Counted from the stretch's first letter, positions 1-6,466 are shown. The stretch: 11,128 nt of DNA from JAAOZP01 sp038848185 (GCA_038848185.1 JAWCNV010000032.1:1-11128); one strand, 5' to 3'. Notes: generated by a model not told the origin, from the sequence alone. Numbers and translations are program-made.

Positions 1-1623
1 TACAGGTTAAACATTACTGAACACCTAAAAGATGGTGAAAATCTGCTGGCAATCTGCATTAAAAACAATGCGGGAGAAGCATACTTTGACTGCGAAATAC
101 CAGTTGACTATAAAAGCCTTGGTGAAAGAGTAGAAGAATTCGTCAAAGATAGACAAAATATTGATGGTAGTTTTTATGAGGAATACTATTACGACTACCC
201 GGTGGTTACGATTTTTTACGCCACCTCGATTCTGAAGACCTTAGGCAGGATGGACCTAGTGGAGAAGGAAAAGATAATGGAATACATCATGCATTGTAGG
301 ACTATCGATGGGGATTTTAGGGGGGGCACTTATTTTGCTGTTGAAGCTCTTAAGAGTATCGGAATATCTTTACCTTCCTTCGATGCGAAATATTTGGCAA
401 GAAAGGTTTTGCAACGCTATTGGACAGAAAGCCACCGGGAATATGACTTTTCATATACTTATTATACGTTGAAAACTCTGGAATCATTAAACGCATTAAG
501 CGAGATAGGAAACGCTAGTAGTATCATCAAAACTATATTGTCACTTCAATGTTCAAGTGGGCTTTTTCTGAACCTTATGTATGGCAATGCCCCAGACATG
601 ATAACAACGTTCTATGCACTTTCTTCCCTAGATGTTTTGAACGTCCTAGGTCTAATAAACAAAACAAAGGTTGCAGAATCTATAATAGCAGATTATAACT
701 GGAAGAAGGAATTTCACTACAACTGTTCTGGCCCATATGATTTTATTGAATTTTTTGGAAGCGTTAAGTCGCTTAAGCTATTGGATTCTCTTGGAAGAAT
801 AGATGCTGATGAAATAGCACAATCGGCCATTTCCTACAGAGATAAAGCATTTCTACCTGATCATTGCCAGCCTTATAATGATCGGTACCACTACCAGTTT
901 CATGTTTTCTTTAATCACTGCCAGTCTTATAATGAAGGGGTTTACTGTTATCATGGTTTGTACCCCTGCCCATTTTATATTGTAAATCCATTGGAAAAAG
1001 AATACTATTTGGTAGAAATACTTCGAGCCCTTGACAAGCTATATATGGTTAACGTAACGGCTTTAGATTGCATAATTAATAACTACAATCTAGTAGACGG
1101 AGGCTTCAAATCCGGTGGAGCCTTGGCATCTACAGAATGTGCTGTAAGAATCCTGAATAATTTAGCAAAGTTAAACATTATAGATAAAGAGAGGTTAATT
1201 CAATATGTCCTGCCAACCCAATCGTTAACTATCTGTGACGAGGATAATGTTTTCTGCGATATTAGTGAGATTTATTCCCCGGTTTATATATTGACCACAA
1301 TAGGAGCTTCAGAGAAAATAAACAGGAGTAGGCTGATTAGTAAACTTGCGAACCATCAAAATTCTGACGGGGGTTTTGCATATTATGAAAATAAAGGAAC
1401 TTTTAAATTTGACTCTTCCTTATCGGCTACCTATTACGCAGTAGAAATTCTAAATATGATTAACATGCTTGGCTCTTTCGATGTTGAAAAGATTAAGAAT
1501 TACATATTATCCTTGAAGAATCCGGATGGAGATTTTTGCCGAGGAGTTAAAGATACGGCGATGGCAGTTATCACACTCATACTCCTAGGAGAAAAAGATG
1601 AAATTGAGGAGAAAACTGTGTAG
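1..1623 (+). CDS. Surface protein with alpha/alpha-toroid (prenyltransferase-like) repeats, 5'-partial, upstream of an in-frame TAG
   Basis: The frame is open from base 1, so the gene begins outside the window; the GTG at 202 is only an internal codon. Residues 1-40 (counted from base 1) resemble the end of a GH2-type jelly-roll (NITEHLKDGENLLAI). Then come repeated helical units with the DGxF signature of prenyltransferase beta subunits and squalene cyclases: IDGSF near 54-58, IDGDF near 102, VDGGF near 366, SDGGF near 455, PDGDF near 510. Each unit is followed by a helix such as TYYAVEILNMI. No catalytic Asp-rich motif of a cyclase is evident, so I infer a structural or binding toroid, not an enzyme. 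The frame stops at TAG 1621-1623 and the same frame resumes at once with another repeat (next entry). The two halves are best read as one gene. The first half is more AT-rich than the second. Confidence 0.8.
   Translation, partial: YRLNITEHLKDGENLLAICIKNNAGEAYFDCEIPVDYKSLGERVEEFVKDRQNIDGSFYEEYYYDYPVVTIFYATSILKTLGRMDLVEKEKIMEYIMHCRTIDGDFRGGTYFAVEALKSIGISLPSFDAKYLARKVLQRYWTESHREYDFSYTYYTLKTLESLNALSEIGNASSIIKTILSLQCSSGLFLNLMYGNAPDMITTFYALSSLDVLNVLGLINKTKVAESIIADYNWKKEFHYNCSGPYDFIEFFGSVKSLKLLDSLGRIDADEIAQSAISYRDKAFLPDHCQPYNDRYHYQFHVFFNHCQSYNEGVYCYHGLYPCPFYIVNPLEKEYYLVEILRALDKLYMVNVTALDCIINNYNLVDGGFKSGGALASTECAVRILNNLAKLNIIDKERLIQYVLPTQSLTICDEDNVFCDISEIYSPVYILTTIGASEKINRSRLISKLANHQNSDGGFAYYENKGTFKFDSSLSATYYAVEILNMINMLGSFDVEKIKNYILSLKNPDGDFCRGVKDTAMAVITLILLGEKDEIEEKTV
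860..935 (+). repeat. In-frame 22-base direct repeat in a Cys/His-rich insert of the toroid protein
   Basis: Bases 860-881 and 914-935 match at 20 of 22 positions and lie 54 bases (18 codons) apart. They encode HCQPYN and HCQSYN. The surrounding stretch, about residues 288-325, is rich in Cys and His. Confidence 0.7.
1621..1623 (+). other. In-frame TAG inside a toroid repeat
   Basis: TAG sits between KTV and YILNGQGKDGGF. Aligned with the previous repeat (KIKNYILSLKNPDGDF), it takes the place of the Asn before YIL. Homology continues in the same frame on both sides with no indel, so a single codon separates two parts of one protein. It could be a nonsense mutation, a suppressed or pyrrolysine-coded amber, or a base-call error. 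Confidence 0.75.
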
Positions 1624-2463
1624 TATATCTTGAATGGGCAAGGTAAGGACGGAGGCTTCGGTGATCTTAGTTATACCTACTTCTCGCTGAGGGCTCTCGA
1701 GATGCTTAATAAGCTGGATGACACTGTGTTCAGCAGGGCTGTTAACTATGTTTTGCAGGTGTACAATCCTTACGATGAGTTTGGTGATTTAAGCTCTACG
1801 GATTATGCTATAGGTGTTCTAAGTCTTAGAGAGCCTAAGAAATACTATGTGATGGTTGACTCTGAACATGAGGAAGCTTCCCATGGGATATGCGGCTCCG
1901 GCTGGTATTTTGCCGGTACGAGTGCAACGCTATCCGCAGATACTTCAATAATATGTAATCCCCGTAGGGAGGGGGAGAGGTTCATTTTTAAAGGTTGGAG
2001 TGGGGACATTGTCAGCGAGTCTCTGAGAGTAAATATTACAGTGGATTCAAACAAGAGTATTGTAGCTAACTGGAAGGCACGGTACCTAGTAACATACTAT
2101 GGTCCAAACCCTCTTTCTACGGCGAAGCATGAGGAGTGGTTTGACGAGGGAGAGGTTTTCAGAATTAACACTACAGAGGTTTTTGATAAAGACCTTACAA
2201 GCGATTATGTGTTTGACCATTGGGAGGTTGATGGAAAAGCTGTAAATGGTTCCACTCTTGAGATTGAAGTCGACTCTCCTAAAGAAATCAGGGCTGTTTA
2301 TAGGGTTGAGTTGAACTTGGTTAAAACCGTGTTAACATTATTGAGAGCATCTCTCATTTCGATTGCTATTCTTGTGGCTGCAGCTAAACTCGCCTCAACT
2401 CTAGAAAAAATCAGGAAGAAGAAACAGGAAAAACCAACTGTTAATAAACCTGAAAACGATTGA
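1624..2463 (+). CDS. C-terminal half of the same surface protein: last toroid repeats, InlB-like repeats and membrane anchor
   Basis: This is in the same frame as the preceding segment, directly after TAG 1621-1623. The only possible independent start is TTG 1630, which has no well-placed ribosome site and would begin in the middle of a repeat. The first residues YILNGQGKDGGF continue the toroid pattern (compare YILSLKNPDGDF just upstream). A further degenerate unit follows near 1759-1800. Around 1850-2310 are two Flg_new/InlB-B-like beta repeats, recognisable by FKGWSGD and FDHWEVDG followed by an AxW/AxY ending. A hydrophobic helix at about 2320-2400 and a Lys/Arg-rich tail form a C-terminal anchor, so the rest should lie outside the cell. 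It ends at TGA. Alone, this half has no signal peptide although it carries an anchor, which favours one continuous protein or a broken gene. Confidence 0.75.
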   Translation, partial: YILNGQGKDGGFGDLSYTYFSLRALEMLNKLDDTVFSRAVNYVLQVYNPYDEFGDLSSTDYAIGVLSLREPKKYYVMVDSEHEEASHGICGSGWYFAGTSATLSADTSIICNPRREGERFIFKGWSGDIVSESLRVNITVDSNKSIVANWKARYLVTYYGPNPLSTAKHEEWFDEGEVFRINTTEVFDKDLTSDYVFDHWEVDGKAVNGSTLEIEVDSPKEIRAVYRVELNLVKTVLTLLRASLISIAILVAAAKLASTLEKIRKKKQEKPTVNKPEND

Positions 2464-2537
2464 ATAAGACAAACGCTGAAGTTTTAAAGAAGCATTCTGA
2501 GAAGCATGGCAGTCCATTATTTAAAGGGTGAAAAACA

Positions 2538-2547
2538 AACTTTAAAC
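2538..2547 (+). promoter_or_regulatory. TATA-like box for the gene at 2573
   Basis: The sequence AACTTTAAAC is centred about 30 bases before ATG 2573. Archaeal transcription normally starts about 25 bases after the TATA centre, so the message would begin only a few bases ahead of the ATG, nearly leaderless. No Shine-Dalgarno-like site is seen before this ATG, which agrees. Confidence 0.5.
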
Positions 2548-2572
2548 CCATCCTAATGGTTTCAATCATCAG

Positions 2573-4150
2573 ATGGGGGCCCAGAGCAATCGGAGGATCA
2601 CGGCGGTTACAGCATTCCTATTCTTGCTGCTCACCATCCTGTTTCCACATGGTAATGCTATGTTGATCCATGCTTCTGGTTCTCCAGAAGTTGACTGGGG
2701 CAGCATGGTTGCGTATCTCGACTGGAATGCGAGGCTTAAGGTTACTGTGCTCACTGAAGATGGGATGCCTTTAGAAGGAGCATGGGTCTATATTGTTGAC
2801 GCGTATAGTGGGGGGAATGTGACTGCAGCTTTAACAGATAAAAACGGGAATGCAGGAGTATTGTTTACAGATCAAGGTGACGCTACACCACCATTAGAAA
2901 TTGAACCTGGAGACAGGGTTGACATAGGTTTCAACCTTCTCAGAGGATGGTTCTGGCTGGATGAGAACATGATGCTGACAGGTGAGCCTGTTAATCCTGA
3001 TTGGAACCCTGTTTCAAACAATATTCCGCCGCAGCCCGTTGGCGACGAGTATATTCAGTACGTAACGTTTAACGGGAGTTCAGGGTGGGCAAGGTTCTTC
3101 GGGAAATATATTGTGGTGGTCTACTATAAGTATGGTGGGGGAGATGTTTTAGGGCCTGTTGAGCATCAGGTTGTTTTCGACAGCTATAGTGATGAGCCTC
3201 AACACCGCTACATATATCTTGGAATACTTCCCGAAGGAGGTGGGGATTATAGTGCGTCGCAGTCTAAAATATTCAGGGTTAATGTGGGCGACATGGTTAT
3301 GTTTTTCAAAGATGTTAAAGGCAGGCCTCTTGAAAACGTTCACGTTGTTTTCGACAGGTGGGGGATAAACGGGTTTACAGATGGGTCTGGAAGCCTAATG
3401 ATAGAGAAGATGCCGAGAACCAGTTATATGATTACTGCAGAATGGGTGAGCAGGTACGGGAGCAAAGCTTTCGTGCGAACAACTGTGGAGGAAGACTCTG
3501 TCATAACTATGCCTGTCTACGACACGATCCTAGAATTGCTAACCCCTAAAGGTACTCCGATAACAGGTGTAGAAGTCTTCTTGAATAATATACCCTTAGG
3601 CAAGACTGATACAGGTGGGGAAATCCAGGCTACACAGGTTCCAGTAGGCAACTATAAGGTATCTGCCGAATGGCTTGGCGTAGACCTTGTCCTACAGAAC
3701 GTAAGCGTTACTACGAGCAGTGAGATAACCCTGACGCCATTTAACGTGCATAGTTTAACAGTTATGGTGAGAGGAGCCCAAGGACAGGCGTTGGAGGGTG
3801 CTGGTGTCACGGTTTTGAAGAATAGTGTTGAACTGGTCAGGATTCTTACGGATAAGGGTGGCAACGCTGTGGTTGAGCTACCGGATGGAGATTACACTAT
3901 AGAGATCTCTTTCGACCAATTTCTTAAGGAAACACAGGTAACGCTTACAAGTGATAAATTAGTCAGAGTTGAGCTCGATGTCTTCGTTAAGATTCTTGGT
4001 TTTTCAATGACTCTTTCACAAACCATTCTTTTAATACTGGCAGCCATAATTATAATTATTACATTGGCAGTAGTATTGCACGAGTACCATGTCTACAGGA
4101 GAAAGAAGCTTCCCCAATTATTCACAATCAGAACCCGAAAGGAAACATAA
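2573..4150 (+). CDS. Secreted, membrane-anchored protein with four carboxypeptidase-regulatory-like repeats
   Basis: 525 residues. The N-terminus is a typical Sec signal (Arg-Arg at 7-8, hydrophobic 11-25, Ala-rich exit near 35). Four beta-sandwich units of the carboxypeptidase-regulatory/PEGA type are visible at about 52-100, 240-292, 317-368 and 394-447. Each has a G-x-P/A-L/I-x-G/N-V pattern followed by a T-D-x-x-G turn, for example PLEGAWVYIVD with LTDKNGNAG, and ALEGAGVTVLKN with LTDKGGNAV. Residues 100-235 form a separate Gly/Tyr/Trp-rich region I do not recognise. A transmembrane helix at about 478-503 (ILLILAAIIIIITLAVVL) is followed by a short basic tail, so the protein is anchored by its C-terminus with repeats outside. 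It follows the toroid protein by 109 bases, has the same topology, and may share its location. Substrate unknown. Ends with TAA. Confidence 0.8.
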   Translation: MGAQSNRRITAVTAFLFLLLTILFPHGNAMLIHASGSPEVDWGSMVAYLDWNARLKVTVLTEDGMPLEGAWVYIVDAYSGGNVTAALTDKNGNAGVLFTDQGDATPPLEIEPGDRVDIGFNLLRGWFWLDENMMLTGEPVNPDWNPVSNNIPPQPVGDEYIQYVTFNGSSGWARFFGKYIVVVYYKYGGGDVLGPVEHQVVFDSYSDEPQHRYIYLGILPEGGGDYSASQSKIFRVNVGDMVMFFKDVKGRPLENVHVVFDRWGINGFTDGSGSLMIEKMPRTSYMITAEWVSRYGSKAFVRTTVEEDSVITMPVYDTILELLTPKGTPITGVEVFLNNIPLGKTDTGGEIQATQVPVGNYKVSAEWLGVDLVLQNVSVTTSSEITLTPFNVHSLTVMVRGAQGQALEGAGVTVLKNSVELVRILTDKGGNAVVELPDGDYTIEISFDQFLKETQVTLTSDKLVRVELDVFVKILGFSMTLSQTILLILAAIIIIITLAVVLHEYHVYRRKKLPQLFTIRTRKET

Positions 4151-4185
4151 CTTCTCTAACCCTTTCCTTTGACAATAGAGCAAGT

Positions 4186-4195
4186 CTTTAAAATA
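4186..4195 (+). promoter_or_regulatory. TATA-like box ahead of the broken membrane protein gene
   Basis: CTTTAAAATA at 4186-4195 predicts a transcription start near 4215, shortly before ATG 4239. This supports 4239 over ATG 4203, which would lie upstream of the start of the message. Confidence 0.4.
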
Positions 4196-4368
4196 TGTAA
4201 CGATGATACGTTATTCTCATAAACAGAAGACGACTACTATGATCATCTATAAACTCGGCTTTCAATTAAGAGATTAAGGAAAGCACAGAATCTATTAGGC
4301 GGGAGATTCTAGCTCTTTCAGAAAAATGGTGCGAGTATCTAAAGCGAAGGGAGGAAGGAGAGTACGTA

Positions 4369-4530
4369 GTGAAGAAAGGGTGGGCTTTTCTTTTTGCTGC
4401 AGCAATAATCTCTGGTTTGATATTTCAGTTCTCCAGCTCGTTCATCAGTATTATGCTTGATACTAGCTCACTACCGCCACCAGTCCGCTGGTTTTGGGTT
4501 TACCTTTTGCCAACTATCATAAGTGTATAA
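4369..4530 (+). CDS. Fragment 1 of the broken membrane protein (two hydrophobic segments)
   Basis: The frame is open from 4270 to TAA 4528-4530; the first usable start codon is GTG 4369. From there it encodes 53 residues, mostly hydrophobic (WAFLFAAAIISGLIF, then WFWVYLLPTIISV). There is no clear ribosome site. Open sequence before GTG 4369 is charged and helix-like, so translation probably began earlier in the intact gene. Confidence 0.35.
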   Translation: MKKGWAFLFAAAIISGLIFQFSSSFISIMLDTSSLPPPVRWFWVYLLPTIISV

Positions 4531-4822
4531 TTTTTTTACTCCAGCCATACTCTACTTAACTAAACACATAAAAAGAAAGAAGCGGAAAACACGTTATTCA
4601 GAACTAGTTAACGCATTAGAATGCGTAAAAAGCACGGGGGGAGGGGAAAACTTATCCGAGTCGATTCTCCGTTTGATAGACAATATGACTAAAATCCTTC
4701 CTGAAGTAAAAAGAAAGAAGCTTGAAGACATTAATGCAATTGCAATGTTAGGCATTTGGCTAGCATTTCCAACAATACTCGTCTTTATAGGCATTTTTTC
4801 AAGCATGTACCGATTGAGATAA
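4523..4822 (+). CDS. Fragment 2 of the broken membrane protein
   Basis: The GTG 4523 start overlaps the end of fragment 1 by eight bases, and a stop in its own frame lies directly before the GTG. It encodes 99 residues: a short hydrophobic start, a strongly basic stretch (KHIKRKKRKTRYSE), an amphipathic region, and a hydrophobic helix at about 79-94. It ends soon after the six-T run where the reading should pass to fragment 3. As a free-standing protein it could be a small membrane protein translated by coupling. Confidence 0.4.
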   Translation: MYNFFTPAILYLTKHIKRKKRKTRYSELVNALECVKSTGGGENLSESILRLIDNMTKILPEVKRKKLEDINAIAMLGIWLAFPTILVFIGIFSSMYRLR

Positions 4823-4989
4823 CTCTACGGGACTTTCTTCCATTATGTGGGGTAATATGTATCTTTTTAGGTATATGGCTTTACCTGAGACACAAGGCAT
4901 TTGTAGAGTATAAACAGGAAGTCTCAAGATTTGAAGAGTTCCGTCGAAAATTTGAAAGGCAGAAGGAAGAATTTATTGAAGGCCTGTGA
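4801..4989 (+). CDS. Fragment 3 of the broken membrane protein
   Basis: The frame is open back to ATG 4756, but its residues before about 4795 are only the shadow of fragment 2. Joining fragment 2 at the six-T run gives IGIF-FKHVPIEITLRDF, a normal membrane-loop-membrane layout. The part from 4801 encodes a hydrophobic helix (LCGVICIFLGIWLYL) and a charged helical tail rich in Glu, Arg and Lys. It ends with TGA, seven bases before the next gene. Confidence 0.4.
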   Translation, partial: KHVPIEITLRDFLPLCGVICIFLGIWLYLRHKAFVEYKQEVSRFEEFRRKFERQKEEFIEGL

Positions 4990-4995
4990 ACAAGC

Positions 4996-5268
4996 TTGGG
5001 GAAGCCTGACCTGTATGTGGTTGCGCGGTTTCTCGACGTCTTATACACTAATGGAAACCCTATGAAGAAGACTAATCTTCAAATGCTTGTTGGCCTTAAC
5101 TATCCTAGGTTTATGGAGTACTTGGAGTAGCTTCTTCAACATGATTTAGTTACTATGGTTAAGGATGAGGAGGGTGTTGAAAGGGTTTCCCTATCTTCGA
5201 AAGGTGTTGAATCTTATCATAGGCTGGTCGAATGGATAAGGGATTTAATGAGGAACATTCGGATATAG
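4996..5268 (+). CDS. Winged-helix transcriptional regulator (ArnR1/HTH_45-like) with in-frame TAG
   Basis: Read through one TAG (5128-5130), this is a complete archaeal winged-helix protein of 90 codons. The order is an opening helix (LYVVARFLDVLYTNG), the recognition region with the family pattern KTNLQMLVGLNYPRFMEYLE, a TAG at codon 45, then LLQHDLVTMV leading into the wing and the typical LSSKGVESYHRLVEWI end. Members of this family usually have a bulky residue, often Trp, at the TAG position, so a TGG-to-TAG change is plausible. The likely start is TTG 4996; GTG 5017 is an alternative. No promoter is visible, so it probably shares the message of the membrane protein gene just before it, a common regulator-sensor type arrangement. 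It ends with TAG 5266-5268. If TAG is a true stop in both places, this is a pseudogene. Confidence 0.65.
5128..5130 (+). other. In-frame TAG inside the winged-helix gene
   Basis: TAG falls between NYPRFMEYLE and LLQHDLVTMV, in the helix after the recognition region. The frame and the family pattern continue unchanged afterwards. It is the second single-amber interruption in the window. Confidence 0.75.
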
Positions 5269-5314
5269 TTAAAAACAACTCTGTTTAATTGTTTTAAATG
5301 AGTTTTTTGCCTAG
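5269..5314. terminator. T-rich convergent intergenic region
   Basis: This 46-base gap separates two converging genes. The + strand has a six-T run at 5303-5308, and the - strand has a five-T run near 5271-5275. T-rich stretches end transcription in archaea, so both messages may stop here. No clear stem-loop was seen. Confidence 0.35.
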
Positions 5315-5632
5315 CTAAAGGGGTTTCCCGCATTTGACGCATTTCGTACCTATTGGCGGTTGAACTGTGTGGCATTTCTTGCATTCCACGACTAATTGTG
5401 CACCGCATTTCTGGCAGTAGTCTCTGAAGAAGGTGGGTTGGCCGCATCTGGGGCAGTTGATTGTGAGGGGAAGCCCGCATGAGTTGCATCTAACCCAGTG
5501 GGGCTCTACCAATGCGCGGCATCTGGGACACCTGTCTTCCAACGGGTTCACCTTTCCACAGATTGGACAAGTATTCGAATTCGGAGGGATGAGCTGGTCA
5601 CAGTACTTGCACGGCTTCTTATAACTCGCCAC
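5315..5632 (-). CDS. Multi-zinc-ribbon protein (eight CxxC motifs)
   Basis: 105 residues starting at GTG 5632. Sixteen cysteines form eight CxxC pairs at 8/11, 22/25, 35/38, 49/52, 60/63, 73/76, 84/87 and 98/101, enough for four zinc ribbons of the double-zinc-ribbon (DZR) type. Nothing else is in the protein: no membrane segment, no enzyme domain. Such proteins usually bind nucleic acid or protein, but the partner cannot be told from sequence. It is divergent from another zinc-ribbon gene (5748) across about 115 bases, with a promoter for each. It ends with TAG (5317-5315); TAA follows in the same frame seven codons later. Confidence 0.8.
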   Translation of the reverse strand: MASYKKPCKYCDQLIPPNSNTCPICGKVNPLEDRCPRCRALVEPHWVRCNSCGLPLTINCPRCGQPTFFRDYCQKCGAQLVVECKKCHTVQPPIGTKCVKCGKPL

Positions 5633-5662
5633 GGTCGTTCACATATTAGTCTCTAAGTAGGC

Positions 5663-5672
5663 AAAATATAAC
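5663..5672 (-). promoter_or_regulatory. TATA box for the minus-strand zinc-ribbon gene
   Basis: Read on the minus strand this is GTTATATTTT. It predicts transcription from about 5642, ten bases before GTG 5632, so the message would have a very short leader. Confidence 0.5.
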
Positions 5673-5697
5673 CCTATCGGAATATCGGGTAGTAAAA

Positions 5698-5706
5698 CTT
5701 CATATA
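5698..5706 (+). promoter_or_regulatory. TATA-like box for the plus-strand zinc-ribbon gene
   Basis: CTTCATATA at 5698-5706 predicts transcription from about 5728. That places GTG 5727 at or before the start of the message and supports ATG 5748, with AAGGAAG (5730-5736) as its ribosome site. Confidence 0.4.
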
Positions 5707-5747
5707 GTCCCTTCAGCCAACTTACTGTGAAGGAAGTGTTAAAAAGC

Positions 5748-6407
5748 ATGCCTTTCATACCTTTCACGAAGAATTACGCAGACAATAGTACGGAGGCAGG
5801 TTTTCAATTCACCTTCTTTTGTGATAATTGTCAGGATGGTTATAAGACGAGCTTCATTGAGTCTAAAACCTATAAGAAGGCAGGCCTGTTGAGAGGCTTG
5901 GGTAGAGCTGCATCCATCGCATCATCTGTAGCTGGAAGCGGAGTAGGGTATCATGTTGAAAGTGGTGCGGATGTAATTTCCGAAAGGTTCAGTGGAATGT
6001 CCCCGGAGTGGCATAGAGAGCATGAAGAAGCTTTTAAACTGGCTCAAAACGAGGCCATGGGACATTTCCACAAGTGTCCGAAATGCATGAAGTGGGTTTG
6101 TGATATCTGTTGGAATGATGAGGAAGGTCTTTGCGTTGAGGACGCTCCGAGAGCCGCAACCGAGATAGCTGCTGCAAGAGCCACTGTGAGGAAGGATCAG
6201 ATATGGAAGAAGGCGGAGGAGACACAGATCTTCAAGGGAGAAATTAAGCCTACTCAAACAGTGTGTCCAGTATGCGGGAAGCCTGCTGGAGCAGGGAAAT
6301 TCTGTTCAAACTGTGGTGCCCCGCTCTCTATGCTTAAGTGTCCTAAGTGCGGTACGGAGAATACTCCCGGAGCAAAATTCTGTGCAGAATGTGGAAACAA
6401 GCTTTAA
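5748..6407 (+). CDS. Zinc-ribbon protein with N-terminal CxxC region and C-terminal double zinc ribbon
   Basis: 219 residues from ATG 5748. The frame allows GTG 5727, but the MPFIPFTKNY start resembles related archaeal proteins as I remember them, and promoter spacing agrees. Cysteine pairs lie at 25/28, 110/113, 118/121 (with C129), and in a C-terminal double ribbon at 173/176, 186/189, 198/201 and 212/215. Between the first two is a Gly/Ala-rich segment (about 46-68) that could touch a membrane or pack as a helix. Residues 130-165 are charged and helical. Pairs 25/28 and 110/113 probably form one zinc site across the insert. No enzyme motif is seen and the function is unknown. The PH-like gene starts 59 bases downstream with no promoter between, so the two are probably co-transcribed. 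Confidence 0.75.
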   Translation: MPFIPFTKNYADNSTEAGFQFTFFCDNCQDGYKTSFIESKTYKKAGLLRGLGRAASIASSVAGSGVGYHVESGADVISERFSGMSPEWHREHEEAFKLAQNEAMGHFHKCPKCMKWVCDICWNDEEGLCVEDAPRAATEIAAARATVRKDQIWKKAEETQIFKGEIKPTQTVCPVCGKPAGAGKFCSNCGAPLSMLKCPKCGTENTPGAKFCAECGNKL

Positions 6408-6453
6408 ACCGTGAATCGCTGGAAAAATGTTCATCATTACGATTGAACAGTTA

Positions 6454-6459
6454 GAGGAG
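6454..6459 (+). promoter_or_regulatory. Ribosome binding site deciding the TTG start at 6467
   Basis: GAGGAG lies seven bases before TTG 6467. The nearby ATG 6463 reads only three codons before TAG, so TTG is the start. Confidence 0.6.
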
Positions 6460-6466
6460 AATATGT

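Larger units (their letters stand above)
4239..4989 (+). pseudogene. Small membrane protein gene with three frame changes
   Basis: I do not recognise the family. Read as one gene it starts at ATG 4239 (MIIYKLGFQLRD, then TAA 4275), moves to the +1 frame by about 4270, shifts again near 4523-4527, and again at the six-T run 4794-4799. Reassembled, it would have a charged N-terminal helix (SIRREILALSEKWCEYLKRR), two hydrophobic segments at 4381-4527, a basic/acidic cytoplasmic stretch (4570-4730), a further pair of membrane helices (4745-4800 and 4840-4890), and a coiled-coil-like charged tail. The hydrophobic and charged segments follow one another sensibly only if the frames are joined. Alternatives are overlapping small membrane proteins, or indel errors in an assembly. 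The winged-helix gene starts seven bases after its last stop. Confidence 0.5.

Noticed and set aside
202..204. GTG as the start of the toroid protein
   Set aside because: The frame is open to base 1 and the residues before it already contain a toroid repeat (IDGSF) and a jelly-roll-like piece.
1630..1632. TTG as an independent start of the C-terminal half
   Set aside because: It falls in the middle of a repeat unit, has no well-placed ribosome site, and would give a membrane-anchored protein without a signal peptide.
4794..4800. Programmed -1 frameshift site
   Set aside because: The T-run would need a mismatched A-site re-pairing, and other frame breaks in the same gene make decay or sequence error more likely.
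5727..5747. GTG start 21 bases upstream for the zinc-ribbon protein
   Set aside because: It lies about where transcription should begin, and the MPFIPFTKNY start is more natural with AAGGAAG upstream.
5922..6257. Minus-strand reading frame of 111 codons
   Set aside because: It is a shadow of the zinc-ribbon gene; its Ser/Leu-rich sequence has no domain and no start signals.
6463..6465. ATG just before the PH-like gene
   Set aside because: It reads only three codons before TAG and is in a different frame; TTG 6467 has the ribosome site.
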